From positions 234,519-298,518 of the forward strand of contig NZ_JACYVH010000002.1 of the NCBI RefSeq assembly GCF_014842255.1: a stretch of DNA of 64,000 bases, given 5' to 3'. The translations under genes were made by a program, and so were the position numbers. Positions 26,858 to 35,158 of this stretch are shown piece after piece. Numbering within the stretch: the stretch's first letter is position 1; the number at the start of each line of letters is the position of its first letter. The DNA comes from Frigoribacterium sp. CFBP 13712 (GTDB taxonomy: Bacteria > Actinomycetota > Actinomycetes > Actinomycetales > Microbacteriaceae). The notes below the pieces were generated by a model. It was not told the DNA's origin. It saw only the letters and a list, made by a program, of their open reading frames with translations, and did not search any database.

Positions 26858-27901
26858 TCAGGCCCCGGTGCGGCTGAGCTGCGCGACGACCGGGCGGTGG
26901 TCGCTGCCGGCCTCATCGAGGTCGGTCACCACCCGGAACCCGGTGGCGAGCCAGTGTCGGGTGGCCATCACGTGGTCGATCGGGGTGCCGAGCAGCGGGC
27001 TGAGATCGGTCGGCCAGGTGCCGACGCCACCGTTCGCCGTGCCCACCGCAGCGTCGCGGCACGTGCCGAGCGCGCCTCCTTCACGGCCCAGCCCGCTCAT
27101 GTGGTCGACGGTCGCGTTGAAGTCGCCGGCCATGATCACGTTGCCCGAGGCGCACGCGTCGGCGAGCACGTCGAGCCCGTCGCGCCACGTGTCCATCGTG
27201 TCGCGGAGCGGGGCGACGGGGTGGGCCGCGACGATGACGGGCGAGGCCTCGTCGACCGGGGTCGCGACGATGCTGGGCATGCCGGGCGTCGTGGTGATCG
27301 ACGTGCCGTCGTCGGCCGTGGCGACGGTGTACTCGCCCAGGGCGGTCGACACGAGCAGAGACGTCGGCTTCGCGGTCGCCACGTCGTCGTAGCTGGAGGT
27401 GAAGCCGGCCATCGGGAGACCCGCCGCGTTCATGGCGTCGGCGACGGCCTTCGCGGTCTCGGCGTCGGTCTCGGGCAGGGCGACCACGTCGGCGCCGACC
27501 TCGACGGCCAGAGCGGCGATCGCGTCGGCGCCGGGCGCACCGCCGAGGGTGTTCCACGACAGGACGGTCACGTCGGATTCGAGCGCGTCGGTGAAGTCGT
27601 CGCGACCGATGCCGCGCGAGGCGAGCACACCGGTCGAGACGGCGCCGGCGACGAGCGCGAGCACGGCGATGGAGGCGGTCACCGAGCGGATGCGACGGGC
27701 GAAGAGCCCGACCACGAGCAGGACGACGGCCGCGACGAGGGCGACGCCCGCCGCCACGATGCGGAACGACACGACCTGCGTCGCCGGCCAGCTCCTCTGC
27801 AGGTCGAGGGCCTGAGGCCAGATGGCGAGCAGCAGCGCTGCAGCGGCGGCGAGCACGAGGACGAGGGCGACGAGACGACGGATCATGGCCCGACCGAGCA
27901 T
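26858..27901 (-). CDS. Membrane-anchored endonuclease/exonuclease/phosphatase-family protein
   Basis: A 347-residue protein with three N-terminal hydrophobic segments (residues about 7-27, 45-67 and 77-95) and a C-terminal EEP domain outside or inside the membrane. Conserved parts are VLSWNTLGG with the metal-binding Asn, GDFNATVDH (Asp/Asn) and GSDHRPVVA (Asp/His). Such proteins cleave phosphodiesters or phosphomonoesters; the substrate here is unknown. Two ATGs are possible (27901 and 27886). It is divergent from the PHP gene with only 25 bases between. Confidence 0.85.
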   Translation of the reverse strand: MLGRAMIRRLVALVLVLAAAAALLLAIWPQALDLQRSWPATQVVSFRIVAAGVALVAAVVLLVVGLFARRIRSVTASIAVLALVAGAVSTGVLASRGIGRDDFTDALESDVTVLSWNTLGGAPGADAIAALAVEVGADVVALPETDAETAKAVADAMNAAGLPMAGFTSSYDDVATAKPTSLLVSTALGEYTVATADDGTSITTTPGMPSIVATPVDEASPVIVAAHPVAPLRDTMDTWRDGLDVLADACASGNVIMAGDFNATVDHMSGLGREGGALGTCRDAAVGTANGGVGTWPTDLSPLLGTPIDHVMATRHWLATGFRVVTDLDEAGSDHRPVVAQLSRTGA

Positions 27902-27914
27902 AGGCGACGACGCC

Positions 27915-27920
27915 TACGAT
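27915..27920 (+). promoter_or_regulatory. -10 box for the leaderless PHP gene
   Basis: TACGAT with six bases to the ATG at 27927. Confidence 0.45.
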
Positions 27921-27926
27921 GAGGGG

Positions 27927-28781
27927 ATGCCGTCACGACCGATCGACCTGCACACCCACAGCAGCGTCTCCGACGGGACGGAGACCCCCGCAGAGCTCGT
28001 GCGGGCTGCATCGGCGGCGGGGCTCGGCACCATCGCCCTCACCGACCACGACTCGACGGCCGGCTGGGCCGAGGCGACGCGGGCGGTCGCCGGCACGGGC
28101 GTCACGCTCGTCCCCGGCATGGAACTGAGCACGCGGTTCGGGCTGAACAGCGTGCACATGCTGGGCTACCTCTTCGACCCGACCGACCCGGCCCTCGTCG
28201 CCGAGACCGCTCGACTCCGCGACAGCCGCCTGCACCGGGCCGAGCGGATCGTCGAGAGGATCTCGGCCGACTACGACATCAGCTGGCAGGACGTCCTCGA
28301 CCAGTCGACGAACGGTGCCACGCTCGGCCGTCCGCACATCGCCGACGCCCTCGTCGCCCGGGGCTTCGCCCCCGATCGCAGCGCTGCGTTCGCCGGCATC
28401 CTGCACTGGCGCTCCGGCTACTACGAGCCGCACGAGGCCCCCAGCCCGCTCGTCGGGGTGCGGTTGATCCGCGATGCGGGCGGCGTCCCCGTGATCGCGC
28501 ACCCGGCGACGCACGGTCGCGAGCCCAACGTCTCGGAGAAGGGCTTCGCGGCGCTCGTCGACGCGGGCCTGATGGGCGTCGAGATCGACCATCGCGAGAA
28601 CACCCCCGCCGGCGCCGCTCGTCTCCGCGAGCTGGCCGCGCAGCACGACCTGATCGTCACCGGCTCGAGCGACTACCACGGTGAGGGCAAGCCGAACCGG
28701 CTGGGCGAGAACAGCACCGACCCCCGGCAGTTCGAACGGATCGTCGCGGCGGCCACGGGCTGGACGCCGATCGTCGGCTGA
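27927..28781 (+). CDS. PHP-domain phosphoesterase
   Basis: A 284-residue metal-dependent phosphoesterase. The first PHP motif IDLHTHSSVSDG begins at residue 6, so the start is well placed. Other metal-site motifs are TDHDS, GMELS, HIADAL, IAHPATHG and SDYHGEGK near the C-terminus. This single-domain type is related to YciV/RnaAM-like 5'-3' nucleases and 3',5'-nucleotide phosphatases. The stop codon overlaps a copy of the dispersed AGGAGGCGCG motif. Confidence 0.9.
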   Translation: MPSRPIDLHTHSSVSDGTETPAELVRAASAAGLGTIALTDHDSTAGWAEATRAVAGTGVTLVPGMELSTRFGLNSVHMLGYLFDPTDPALVAETARLRDSRLHRAERIVERISADYDISWQDVLDQSTNGATLGRPHIADALVARGFAPDRSAAFAGILHWRSGYYEPHEAPSPLVGVRLIRDAGGVPVIAHPATHGREPNVSEKGFAALVDAGLMGVEIDHRENTPAGAARLRELAAQHDLIVTGSSDYHGEGKPNRLGENSTDPRQFERIVAAATGWTPIVG

Positions 28782-28811
28782 GGAGGCGCGGGTCGGGTCT
28801 GGTCTGGTGAC

Positions 28812-28931
28812 GTGCCGAACCCGACCGGGCTGCGGGAGTCCGGTGTGCCGGACCCGAGCGGGCTGCGGGAGCTGGGCGTGCCGGACCCGACCGGGCTGCG
28901 GGAGCTGGGCGTGCCGAACCCGACCGATCGG
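28812..28931. repeat. Tandem 33-bp repeat, three full copies and one partial
   Basis: Units begin at 28812, 28845, 28878 and 28911 and share GTGCCGGACCCGACCGGGCT with a few base changes. The period is a multiple of three, so every frame reads as an 11-residue repeat; on the plus strand it is VPDPTGLRELG. It lies between genes. Confidence 0.92.
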
Positions 28932-29036
28932 CCGCGACACGCCGTTCGCCGGGTCGCTGAAAGGGCCCGCGGCCTTCTGGTCGCGATTTGCACAGCGGTG
29001 GGGCTGGTGGGTGGGGGTCGAGGGGCGTCACGTGAG

Positions 29037-29070
29037 ACGACCCCCTGGCCCGGGTGGGCGAGGGGGTCGT
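29037..29070. terminator. Probable terminator of rhlE
   Basis: A 10-bp stem ACGACCCCCT/AGGGGGTCGT with a 14-base loop, 27 bases beyond the rhlE stop on its strand. Confidence 0.55.
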
Positions 29071-29096
29071 GTCGGGTGCGGCGTCGGCCGTGGGGC

Positions 29097-30533
29097 TCAG
29101 CCCTGGGCGGGTGCGTCGCCGCTGGGACGACGGCGGCGACTGCGACGGCGGGGCTCGCCGCCCTCGCCGGAGTTCTCGGACGAGGCGGATCCGACCGACG
29201 CGCTCGTGGGCGGAGTTGAGGCCCCGCGACCCGAGCCCTGACGCCCCGACGAGCGACCGGCATCGTCGTCACGACCACGCGAACGGCCTCGCGACCCGGG
29301 GTTGCGTTCGCGGGGGGCGGAGGCCCCGCCCTCGACGGCGGCCTTGGGTGCGCTGCGCAGGCGGCCCTTGGTGCCGGCGGGGATGTCGAGGTCGGTGAAC
29401 AGGTGGGGGCTCGACGAGTAGGTCTCGACGGGCTCGGGCTGCCCCATGTCGAGTGCGCGGTTGATGAGCGCCCACTTGTGCAGGTCGTCCCAGTCGACGA
29501 ACGTGACGGCGATGCCCGTCTTGCCGGCGCGGCCGGTGCGACCGGCGCGGTGCAGGTAGGTGTCGTGGTCGTCGGGCACGGTGTGGTTGATCACATGCGT
29601 GACGTCGTTGACGTCGATGCCGCGGGCCGCGACGTCGGTCGCGATGAGGATGTCCTTCTTGCCCGCCTTGAAGGCGGCCATGGCCCGCTCGCGCTGCTCC
29701 TGGTTCAGGTCGCCGTGCACGGCGGCGGCGTTGAAGCCGCGGTCGTTGAGCTCTTCGACGAGCTTGGCGGCCGCACGCTTGGTGCGGGTGAAGACGACGG
29801 TCTTGCCGCGGCCCTCGGACTGCAGGATGCGCGCGATGACCTCGTCCTTGTCGAGCGAGTGCGCGCGGTAGACGACGTGCTTGATGTTCGCCTGCGTCAG
29901 GCCCTCGTCGGGGTCCGTCGCGCGGATGTGGATCGGGCGGTTCATGAACCGGCGGGCCAGCGCCACGATCGGGCCGGGCATGGTGGCCGAGAACAGCATC
30001 GTGTGCCGCGTCTCGGGGACCTGCTGGAAGATCTTCTCGATGTCGCTCAGGAACCCGAGGTCGAGCATCTTGTCGGCCTCGTCGAGGACGACCTCCTGGA
30101 CGCCCTTGAGATCGAGGAGGCGCTGGCCGGCCAGGTCGAGGAGGCGCCCGGGGGTGCCGACCACGATCTGCGCCCCGGCCTTCAGCTGCTCGACCTGGCC
30201 CTCGTAGGCCTTGCCGCCGTAGATGCTGACGACCTTCGTCGAGCGGTTCGAGGTGGCGACCTCGAGGTCTTCGGCGACCTGGACGCACAGCTCGCGGGTG
30301 GGGACGACGACGAGCACCTTGACGCCGGGGGTGGGGTCGAGTCCGATGCGCTGGGCGATCGGGAGGCCGAAGCCGAGGGTCTTGCCGGTGCCGGTCTTGG
30401 CCTGGCCGATGATGTCCTGGCCGGCGAGTGCGAGCGGGATCGTCTGGGTCTGGATGGGGAACGGTTCGACGATCCCCTTCGCGGCCAGTGCGTCGACCAT
30501 GTCCTGGTCGATCGAGAGGTCTGTGAAAGTCAC
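29097..30533 (-). CDS. rhlE: DEAD-box RNA helicase (RhlE-like)
   Basis: ATP-dependent RNA helicase of 478 residues. Motifs in order: Q motif with FPIQTQTIP, AKTGTGKT at residues 45-52, PTRELC, GTPGRLLDL, LDEADKM near 149, SAT, and the C-domain motifs ATDVAARGIDV and AGRTGRAG. The last 90 residues are a basic, Gly/Ser/Arg-rich tail that probably binds RNA. The GTG start was taken from the conserved first residues TFTDLSIDQDM. It heads the block that continues with the ferritin-like and DUF3107 genes, as in Rv3211-Rv3208A of M. tuberculosis. Confidence 0.94.
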   Translation of the reverse strand: MTFTDLSIDQDMVDALAAKGIVEPFPIQTQTIPLALAGQDIIGQAKTGTGKTLGFGLPIAQRIGLDPTPGVKVLVVVPTRELCVQVAEDLEVATSNRSTKVVSIYGGKAYEGQVEQLKAGAQIVVGTPGRLLDLAGQRLLDLKGVQEVVLDEADKMLDLGFLSDIEKIFQQVPETRHTMLFSATMPGPIVALARRFMNRPIHIRATDPDEGLTQANIKHVVYRAHSLDKDEVIARILQSEGRGKTVVFTRTKRAAAKLVEELNDRGFNAAAVHGDLNQEQRERAMAAFKAGKKDILIATDVAARGIDVNDVTHVINHTVPDDHDTYLHRAGRTGRAGKTGIAVTFVDWDDLHKWALINRALDMGQPEPVETYSSSPHLFTDLDIPAGTKGRLRSAPKAAVEGGASAPRERNPGSRGRSRGRDDDAGRSSGRQGSGRGASTPPTSASVGSASSENSGEGGEPRRRSRRRRPSGDAPAQG

Positions 30534-30606
30534 TGTTGTTGCCCTGTCTCATATAGGCGGATGCAGCGAGTTTAGCCCGTCGCTCCGAGCGGGCCTCCGG
30601 ACCCCG

Positions 30607-30612
30607 TAAGCT
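30607..30612 (+). promoter_or_regulatory. -10 box for the ferritin-like gene
   Basis: TAAGCT with six bases to the GTG at 30619. Confidence 0.5.
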
Positions 30613-30618
30613 GTCGGC

Positions 30619-31338
30619 GTGGTGTCATGGATGGGCCGAGGGTCGAAGCGCGTGGTTCCCACGCTGCAGTGGCCCCGACCCTCTGCGAAGCAGCTCCCCG
30701 TCAACCGGGTCGAGCTCGGCGCATTCACCCCCGATCTCGAGGTCTACCTCGGGCAGGCCGCCTACCTGCAGCTCGCGCTCTCCGAGGCCCTCGGCCGTGC
30801 CGCCGGCTCGGCACCGTCGGTCGGCGCTCAGGCCGTCACCGCCCGCGTCGCCGGGGCGACGCTCGACCGACACCGCGGTCTCGTCGCCGAGATCGAGCGC
30901 ATCGGCAGCGACCCCGCCGGCTCGATGGAGCCCCACGTCGCGGCCATCGACGAGTTCCGCCGTCGCACGACGGGGTCGACGTGGTTCGAGACCATGCTGG
31001 CGCACTACGTCTGCGCCGGTCTGCTCGACGACGTGTTCGTCCGTCTCGCAGCGGGTCTCTCGAACGATCAGCGGGATCGCATCGTCGCCGTGCTCGAGGC
31101 CGGCGACGACGCGGAGACCGTGGCGGATGTCCTGTCGGCGTCGATCGAGACCGACCCGCGACTGGCATCCCGTCTGGCGCTCTGGGGTCGTCGTCTGGTC
31201 GGCGACACCCTGCTCGTGGCTCGGGCCGCGATCTCGGCGTCGCACGAATCAGCGGACGACGAGCGTCTCGAACCCGTCTTCACGGAGCTCATCGCAGCTC
31301 ACACGCGCCGGATGGACGCCCTGGGCCTGACGGCCTGA
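30619..31338 (+). CDS. Ferritin-like-fold protein of the MiaE-like group
   Basis: A 239-residue all-helical protein with the ferritin-like fold known from the homologues next to rhlE (Rv3210c in M. tuberculosis). Candidate metal ligands lie in EVYLGQAAYLQLALSEALG, AAIDEFRRRTTG and the Glu-rich C-terminal helix. An iron or di-iron role, possibly hydroxylation, is known only from the fold; the substrate is not. Three in-frame starts are possible (GTG 30619, GTG 30622, ATG 30631); the first is six bases after a -10 box. Confidence 0.82.
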   Translation: MVSWMGRGSKRVVPTLQWPRPSAKQLPVNRVELGAFTPDLEVYLGQAAYLQLALSEALGRAAGSAPSVGAQAVTARVAGATLDRHRGLVAEIERIGSDPAGSMEPHVAAIDEFRRRTTGSTWFETMLAHYVCAGLLDDVFVRLAAGLSNDQRDRIVAVLEAGDDAETVADVLSASIETDPRLASRLALWGRRLVGDTLLVARAAISASHESADDERLEPVFTELIAAHTRRMDALGLTA

Positions 31339-31394
31339 CGGCCTGTTCGGCTGACGGCCCGCTGACAGCCTCGGGCCGCCGTGCGTCGGCGGGG

Positions 31395-31682
31395 TCAGCC
31401 GACGAGGCGCGCCACGAGAGCGTCGTCGTGCGCCCGCCGCGAGCGGGTGGTCACCCGGCAGACGACCGCCGAGACCACGGCGGGGGCCACGAGCGACACG
31501 ACCCAGATCCATCCGCCGTCGGCGGACCAGCCGAGCCAGGTCAGGCCCTCCCAGACGACGGCCGCGACGGCGGCGCCCACGGCCGGAGCCAGTGCGACGC
31601 CGCGCGTGTCGCGCCCGGGGAGGACGAAGTGCGCGAGGAGGCCGACGATGACCCCGCCGAGCACGACGAAGAGGAGCTCCAT
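31395..31682 (-). CDS. Small three-helix membrane protein of unknown function
   Basis: A 95-residue protein with hydrophobic segments near residues 3-22, 29-48 and 55-78 and a short basic tail (RVTTRSRRAHDD). It is not a family I recognise with certainty; the first helix GGVIVGLLAHFVLPGRD resembles small GlsB/YeaQ-like membrane proteins. The ATG lies two bases after the stop of the DUF3107 gene on the same strand, so the two are co-transcribed. Confidence 0.75.
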   Translation of the reverse strand: MELLFVVLGGVIVGLLAHFVLPGRDTRGVALAPAVGAAVAAVVWEGLTWLGWSADGGWIWVVSLVAPAVVSAVVCRVTTRSRRAHDDALVARLVG

Positions 31683-31684
31683 CG

Positions 31685-31909
31685 TCAGCCGACGAAGCCG
31701 ACCCGGCGGCTCTCCTCCGAGCCGACCTCGACGTAGGCGAGCGACGCCGTCGGGACGAGGTAGGTCTTGCCCTTCGCGTCGGCGAGCGTCACGTACGACT
31801 TGCCGCCGTCGAGAGCGTCGGCGACGACCTTCTCGACCTCGGCCGCGCTCTGCGACGTCTCGAAGCTGATCTCACGGGGGCTGTTGGTGATGCCGATTCT
31901 GATGTCCAC
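31685..31909 (-). CDS. DUF3107 protein
   Basis: A 74-residue soluble protein starting VDIRIGITNSPREISFET and containing LADAKGKTYLVPTASLAYVE, which is diagnostic for DUF3107 (the mycobacterial TB9.4, Rv3208A). Function is unknown; it is kept beside the ferritin-like and RhlE genes in many actinobacteria. The GTG start has a minus-strand TATCGT six bases before it. Confidence 0.92.
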   Translation of the reverse strand: MDIRIGITNSPREISFETSQSAAEVEKVVADALDGGKSYVTLADAKGKTYLVPTASLAYVEVGSEESRRVGFVG

Positions 31910-31915
31910 GAGGTC

Positions 31916-31921
31916 ACGATA
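31916..31921 (-). promoter_or_regulatory. -10 box for the leaderless DUF3107 gene
   Basis: TATCGT on the minus strand, with six bases to the GTG at 31909. Confidence 0.5.
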
Positions 31922-31995
31922 TCCGACGGCGTCGGCCGTCGGCGGCGCGTTCACTGTCGGCGCAAGCGCTCGACCCGAGTGTCGGCGGCAGCCAG

Positions 31996-32001
31996 TAGCG
32001 T
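31996..32001 (+). promoter_or_regulatory. -10 box for the adnA operon
   Basis: TAGCGT with seven bases to the ATG at 32009. Confidence 0.5.
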
Positions 32002-32008
32002 CGACGAC

Positions 32009-35000
32009 ATGGTGACCACCGGCTTCCGCCTCCCCGACGAGAAGCGCCGCGCCTCCTCGCCGCTGCGCCTCGACGAGTCCCAGGCCCGCGTCGTCGGTCT
32101 GCCCGACGGCGTGTCCGCCGCGGTCATCGGGGCCCCCGGCACGGGCAAGACCACCACGCTGATCGAGGCGCTCGTCGATCGGGTCGAGGGCCGCGGGCAC
32201 GGTCCCCGGTCGGTGCTGGTGCTGACACCGGCGCGATCGACGGCCACGCGCCTCCGCGACGTCATCGCCGCTCGACTCGGCGTCCCGACACCGGGGCCGA
32301 TGGCACGGACGATCTCGTCGCTGGCATTCGACGTGGTCGGCCACTCGGCGCTCCTCGCCGGCGCCGAGCCGCCCACGCTGCTCACCGGCGGCGATCAGGA
32401 CTCCATCGTCCGCGAGCTGCTCGAAGGGCACGAGGCCGACGGCACCGGCCCGCGGTGGCCCGAGCACCTCGGCCCGCAGGTCCGGCGGCTGCGCGGCTTC
32501 CGGACCGAGCTCCGCGAGATGTTCATGCGCGCCACCGAGCAGGGCCTGTCGCCCGACGACCTCCGTACCCTGGCGTCTCGCCGCCCTCGGCCCGAGTGGG
32601 CGTCGGTGGCGGACCTGCTCGACGAGTACCACCGGGTGGTCGACGGTCTCTCCGGTCGGCATCTCGACTCCGCCGAGCTCGTCGCCTACGCGGTGGCCGC
32701 CCTCGACCGCGGCGAGACCGCGCCCGTGGTCGAGGGGCTCGAGCTGGTGCTCGTCGAAGACGCCCATGAGGCGACCGAGTCCACCGTCTCGCTCCTCCGG
32801 GCACTCGTCCGACGGGGCGTCGCCGTCATCGCGTTCGGCGACCCCGATCTGTCGACGAACGCCTTCCGTGGCGGCAGCCCCGACATCCTGGGTCGGCTCG
32901 GCCCACGGCTCGGCGTCGAGGTCGTCGAGACCATCTTCCTGTCGACGGCCCACCGGCACGACCCCGTGCTCCGCGACCTCGTGTCCCGGGTGACCGGGCG
33001 CATCGGCACGGCGGGTGCGGGGCGCCAGCACGCCGCGGTGGCGGGTTCCGAGAGAGCCGCCGGCGTCGGCGACCCCGTCGGCGACGTCCCGCCGATCGTG
33101 ACCGTGCGGGCCGACAGCCCAGCCCACGAGATCTCGTCGGTCGCGCGTCTGCTGCGCGAGCACCACCTGGTGAGGGGCGTGCCCTGGTCGCGGATGATGG
33201 TGATCGTGCGGAGCGGTGGCCAGGTCGCCTCCGTCGCCCGGGGCCTGCAGGCAGCCGAGGTGCCGACCCGCACCTCCATCGCCGGTCGCGCCGTCCGCGA
33301 CGAGCACGCCGCCCGCCACCTCATCGCGGCCGCGTCCGTCGCCGTGGGTCGAGACCGGCTCACCCCGGAGATCGCCACCGACCTCCTGACCGGGCCGTTG
33401 GCCGGGCTCGACGCGCTCGCGGTGCGCCGCCTCCGATTGGCGCTCCGTGCCGACGAGCTGTCCGCCGGCGGCACGCGCTCCGCCGATGCGCTGCTCGTCG
33501 AGGCTCTCGACGGGCCGGGGCGCTTCGTGACGATCGACTCTCGCTTCGCCGCGCGCGCCGGTCGCTTCGCCGCCAGCCTCGACGCGGCGCGGCGGGCCGC
33601 GGCAGGCGGCGCCAGCATCGAGGAGGTGTTCTGGGGCCTGTGGGAGCGCAGCGGCCTCGCGGCCCAGTGGTCGGCGCAGTCCGCGGGGCGCGGCATCGTG
33701 TCCGCCGAGGCCGACCGCCATCTCGACGGCGTCGTGGCGCTCTTCACAGCGGCCAAGCGGTTCGTCGAGCGGACCCCGGAGGCCGACGCGATCGGATTCC
33801 TCGACTCGCTGCTCGACGCGGAGGTCCCTGACGACACCCTGTCGCCCCAGACCTCCGTCGAGTCCGTGCTGGTCTGCTCTCCGTCGGGCGCCGTCGGTCT
33901 CGAGGTCGACGTCGTCGTGGCCGCCCGCCTGCAAGACGGGGTGTGGCCCAACCTCCGACTCCGCGGGGCACTGCTCGGGCCCGACGATCTCGTCGACGCG
34001 TCGCGCGGCGAGTCGGCGCCGACGTCGGCCGTCGACGATCGGGCGGCGGTCCTCTCCGACGAACTCCGCATGTTCGCGCTCACCGTGTCCCGGGCGACCC
34101 GTCAGGTCGTGCTCTCGAGCACCGAGAACGACGACGAGGGGCCATCGGTCTTCCACCGGCTGCTGCCCGACGGCACCCCCACGGCACCCGCCGGGCATCC
34201 GCTGTCGCTCCGGGGGCTCGTCGGGCATCTGCGGCACGCCCTCGTCGACTCGCCCAGGGGCGCCCGGGCCGAGGCCGCCGCCGTCGGTCTCGCCCGACTG
34301 GCGGAGGCGGAGGTGGCCGGTGCCGACCCGGCCCAGTGGTACGGACTGGCGGCCGCGACCACCACGGCCCCGCTCGCCGATCTCGACGACCCCGAGGTAC
34401 GCGTCCCCGTATCGCCGTCGCAGCTCGGCGCCTTCGAGGAGTGCCCTCTGCATTGGTTCGTCGACCGCTTCGGAGGGTCGGCCCCGAACTCCGCCATGGG
34501 TCTCGGCACGGTGCTGCACGACGTCATGGAGCACGCCGTCGACAGCGACGTCGAATCGCTCTGGGCGGCGGTCGAGGCCCGCTGGAGCGAGCTGCAGTTC
34601 GAGGCGCCATGGATCGACGAGGCCGAGAAGAGACGTGCGCGCACGATGACCGAGAGTCTCGCGTCGTACCTCCGCGACTTCGAGGCGAGCGGCGCCGAGC
34701 TGATCGGCGCGGAGTCGACCTTCGAGCTCGACATCGGGGCGGCGAGACTCCGGGGTGCGATCGACCGCGTCGAGCGGACCCGCGACGGGGCCGCGGTCAT
34801 CGTCGACCTCAAGACCGGTCGATCGGCCCCCACCTCGGCTGCCGCGGTGGCCGAGCACCCGCAGCTGGGCAGTTACCAGGTGGCACTGGCCGACGGGGCG
34901 ATCGAGGCGGTCCCGGACGGCACACCGCCCGGCGGTGCGAAGCTCGTCATCGTGTCGTCCGGCGTCCGCGGCAAGCTCTATCGCGAGCCGTCGCAGGCCC

Positions 35001-35158
35001 CCTTCGACGACGAGACCCTCCAGCTGTTCCGCGATCGGGTGCGTACGGCCGCAGAGCAGATGGTGGGGCCGGTCTTCCTGGCGCGACTCGACGACCACTG
35101 CACCGGGCGCCACGGCGGCTCGTGCACCATCCACATCGTCGGAGAGGTCAGCGGATGA
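32009..35158 (+). CDS. adnA: Helicase-nuclease subunit AdnA
   Basis: A 1049-residue subunit of the AdnAB complex, the actinobacterial helicase-nuclease that resects DNA double-strand breaks. The N-terminal UvrD-like motor has Walker A GAPGTGKT at residues 41-48, but motif II reads LVEDAHEA near 247 instead of DEYQD, as expected for the weaker AdnA motor. The C-terminal RecB-type nuclease carries VDLKTGR near 931. A cysteine in EECPLHWF and two near the end (HCTGRHGGSC) may form a metal site. The stop overlaps the adnB start (ATGA). A copy of the dispersed motif encodes RASS at residues 14-17. Confidence 0.92.
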   Translation: MVTTGFRLPDEKRRASSPLRLDESQARVVGLPDGVSAAVIGAPGTGKTTTLIEALVDRVEGRGHGPRSVLVLTPARSTATRLRDVIAARLGVPTPGPMARTISSLAFDVVGHSALLAGAEPPTLLTGGDQDSIVRELLEGHEADGTGPRWPEHLGPQVRRLRGFRTELREMFMRATEQGLSPDDLRTLASRRPRPEWASVADLLDEYHRVVDGLSGRHLDSAELVAYAVAALDRGETAPVVEGLELVLVEDAHEATESTVSLLRALVRRGVAVIAFGDPDLSTNAFRGGSPDILGRLGPRLGVEVVETIFLSTAHRHDPVLRDLVSRVTGRIGTAGAGRQHAAVAGSERAAGVGDPVGDVPPIVTVRADSPAHEISSVARLLREHHLVRGVPWSRMMVIVRSGGQVASVARGLQAAEVPTRTSIAGRAVRDEHAARHLIAAASVAVGRDRLTPEIATDLLTGPLAGLDALAVRRLRLALRADELSAGGTRSADALLVEALDGPGRFVTIDSRFAARAGRFAASLDAARRAAAGGASIEEVFWGLWERSGLAAQWSAQSAGRGIVSAEADRHLDGVVALFTAAKRFVERTPEADAIGFLDSLLDAEVPDDTLSPQTSVESVLVCSPSGAVGLEVDVVVAARLQDGVWPNLRLRGALLGPDDLVDASRGESAPTSAVDDRAAVLSDELRMFALTVSRATRQVVLSSTENDDEGPSVFHRLLPDGTPTAPAGHPLSLRGLVGHLRHALVDSPRGARAEAAAVGLARLAEAEVAGADPAQWYGLAAATTTAPLADLDDPEVRVPVSPSQLGAFEECPLHWFVDRFGGSAPNSAMGLGTVLHDVMEHAVDSDVESLWAAVEARWSELQFEAPWIDEAEKRRARTMTESLASYLRDFEASGAELIGAESTFELDIGAARLRGAIDRVERTRDGAAVIVDLKTGRSAPTSAAAVAEHPQLGSYQVALADGAIEAVPDGTPPGGAKLVIVSSGVRGKLYREPSQAPFDDETLQLFRDRVRTAAEQMVGPVFLARLDDHCTGRHGGSCTIHIVGEVSG

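Larger units (their letters stand above)
28782..29096. other. 315-base gene-free region between the PHP gene and rhlE
   Basis: It holds one dispersed CGCGCCTCCT motif at its start, a 33-bp tandem repeat (28812-28931), an AT-richer patch near 28985 and a hairpin at 29037-29070. Open frames cross it on both strands, but none has a convincing start or known product. Confidence 0.7.

Noticed and set aside
28812..29219. Possible 135-residue repeat protein (VPDPTGLRELG repeats)
   Set aside because: It runs into the rhlE gene on the other strand, has no Shine-Dalgarno and loses its repeat after four units; kept as a DNA repeat only.
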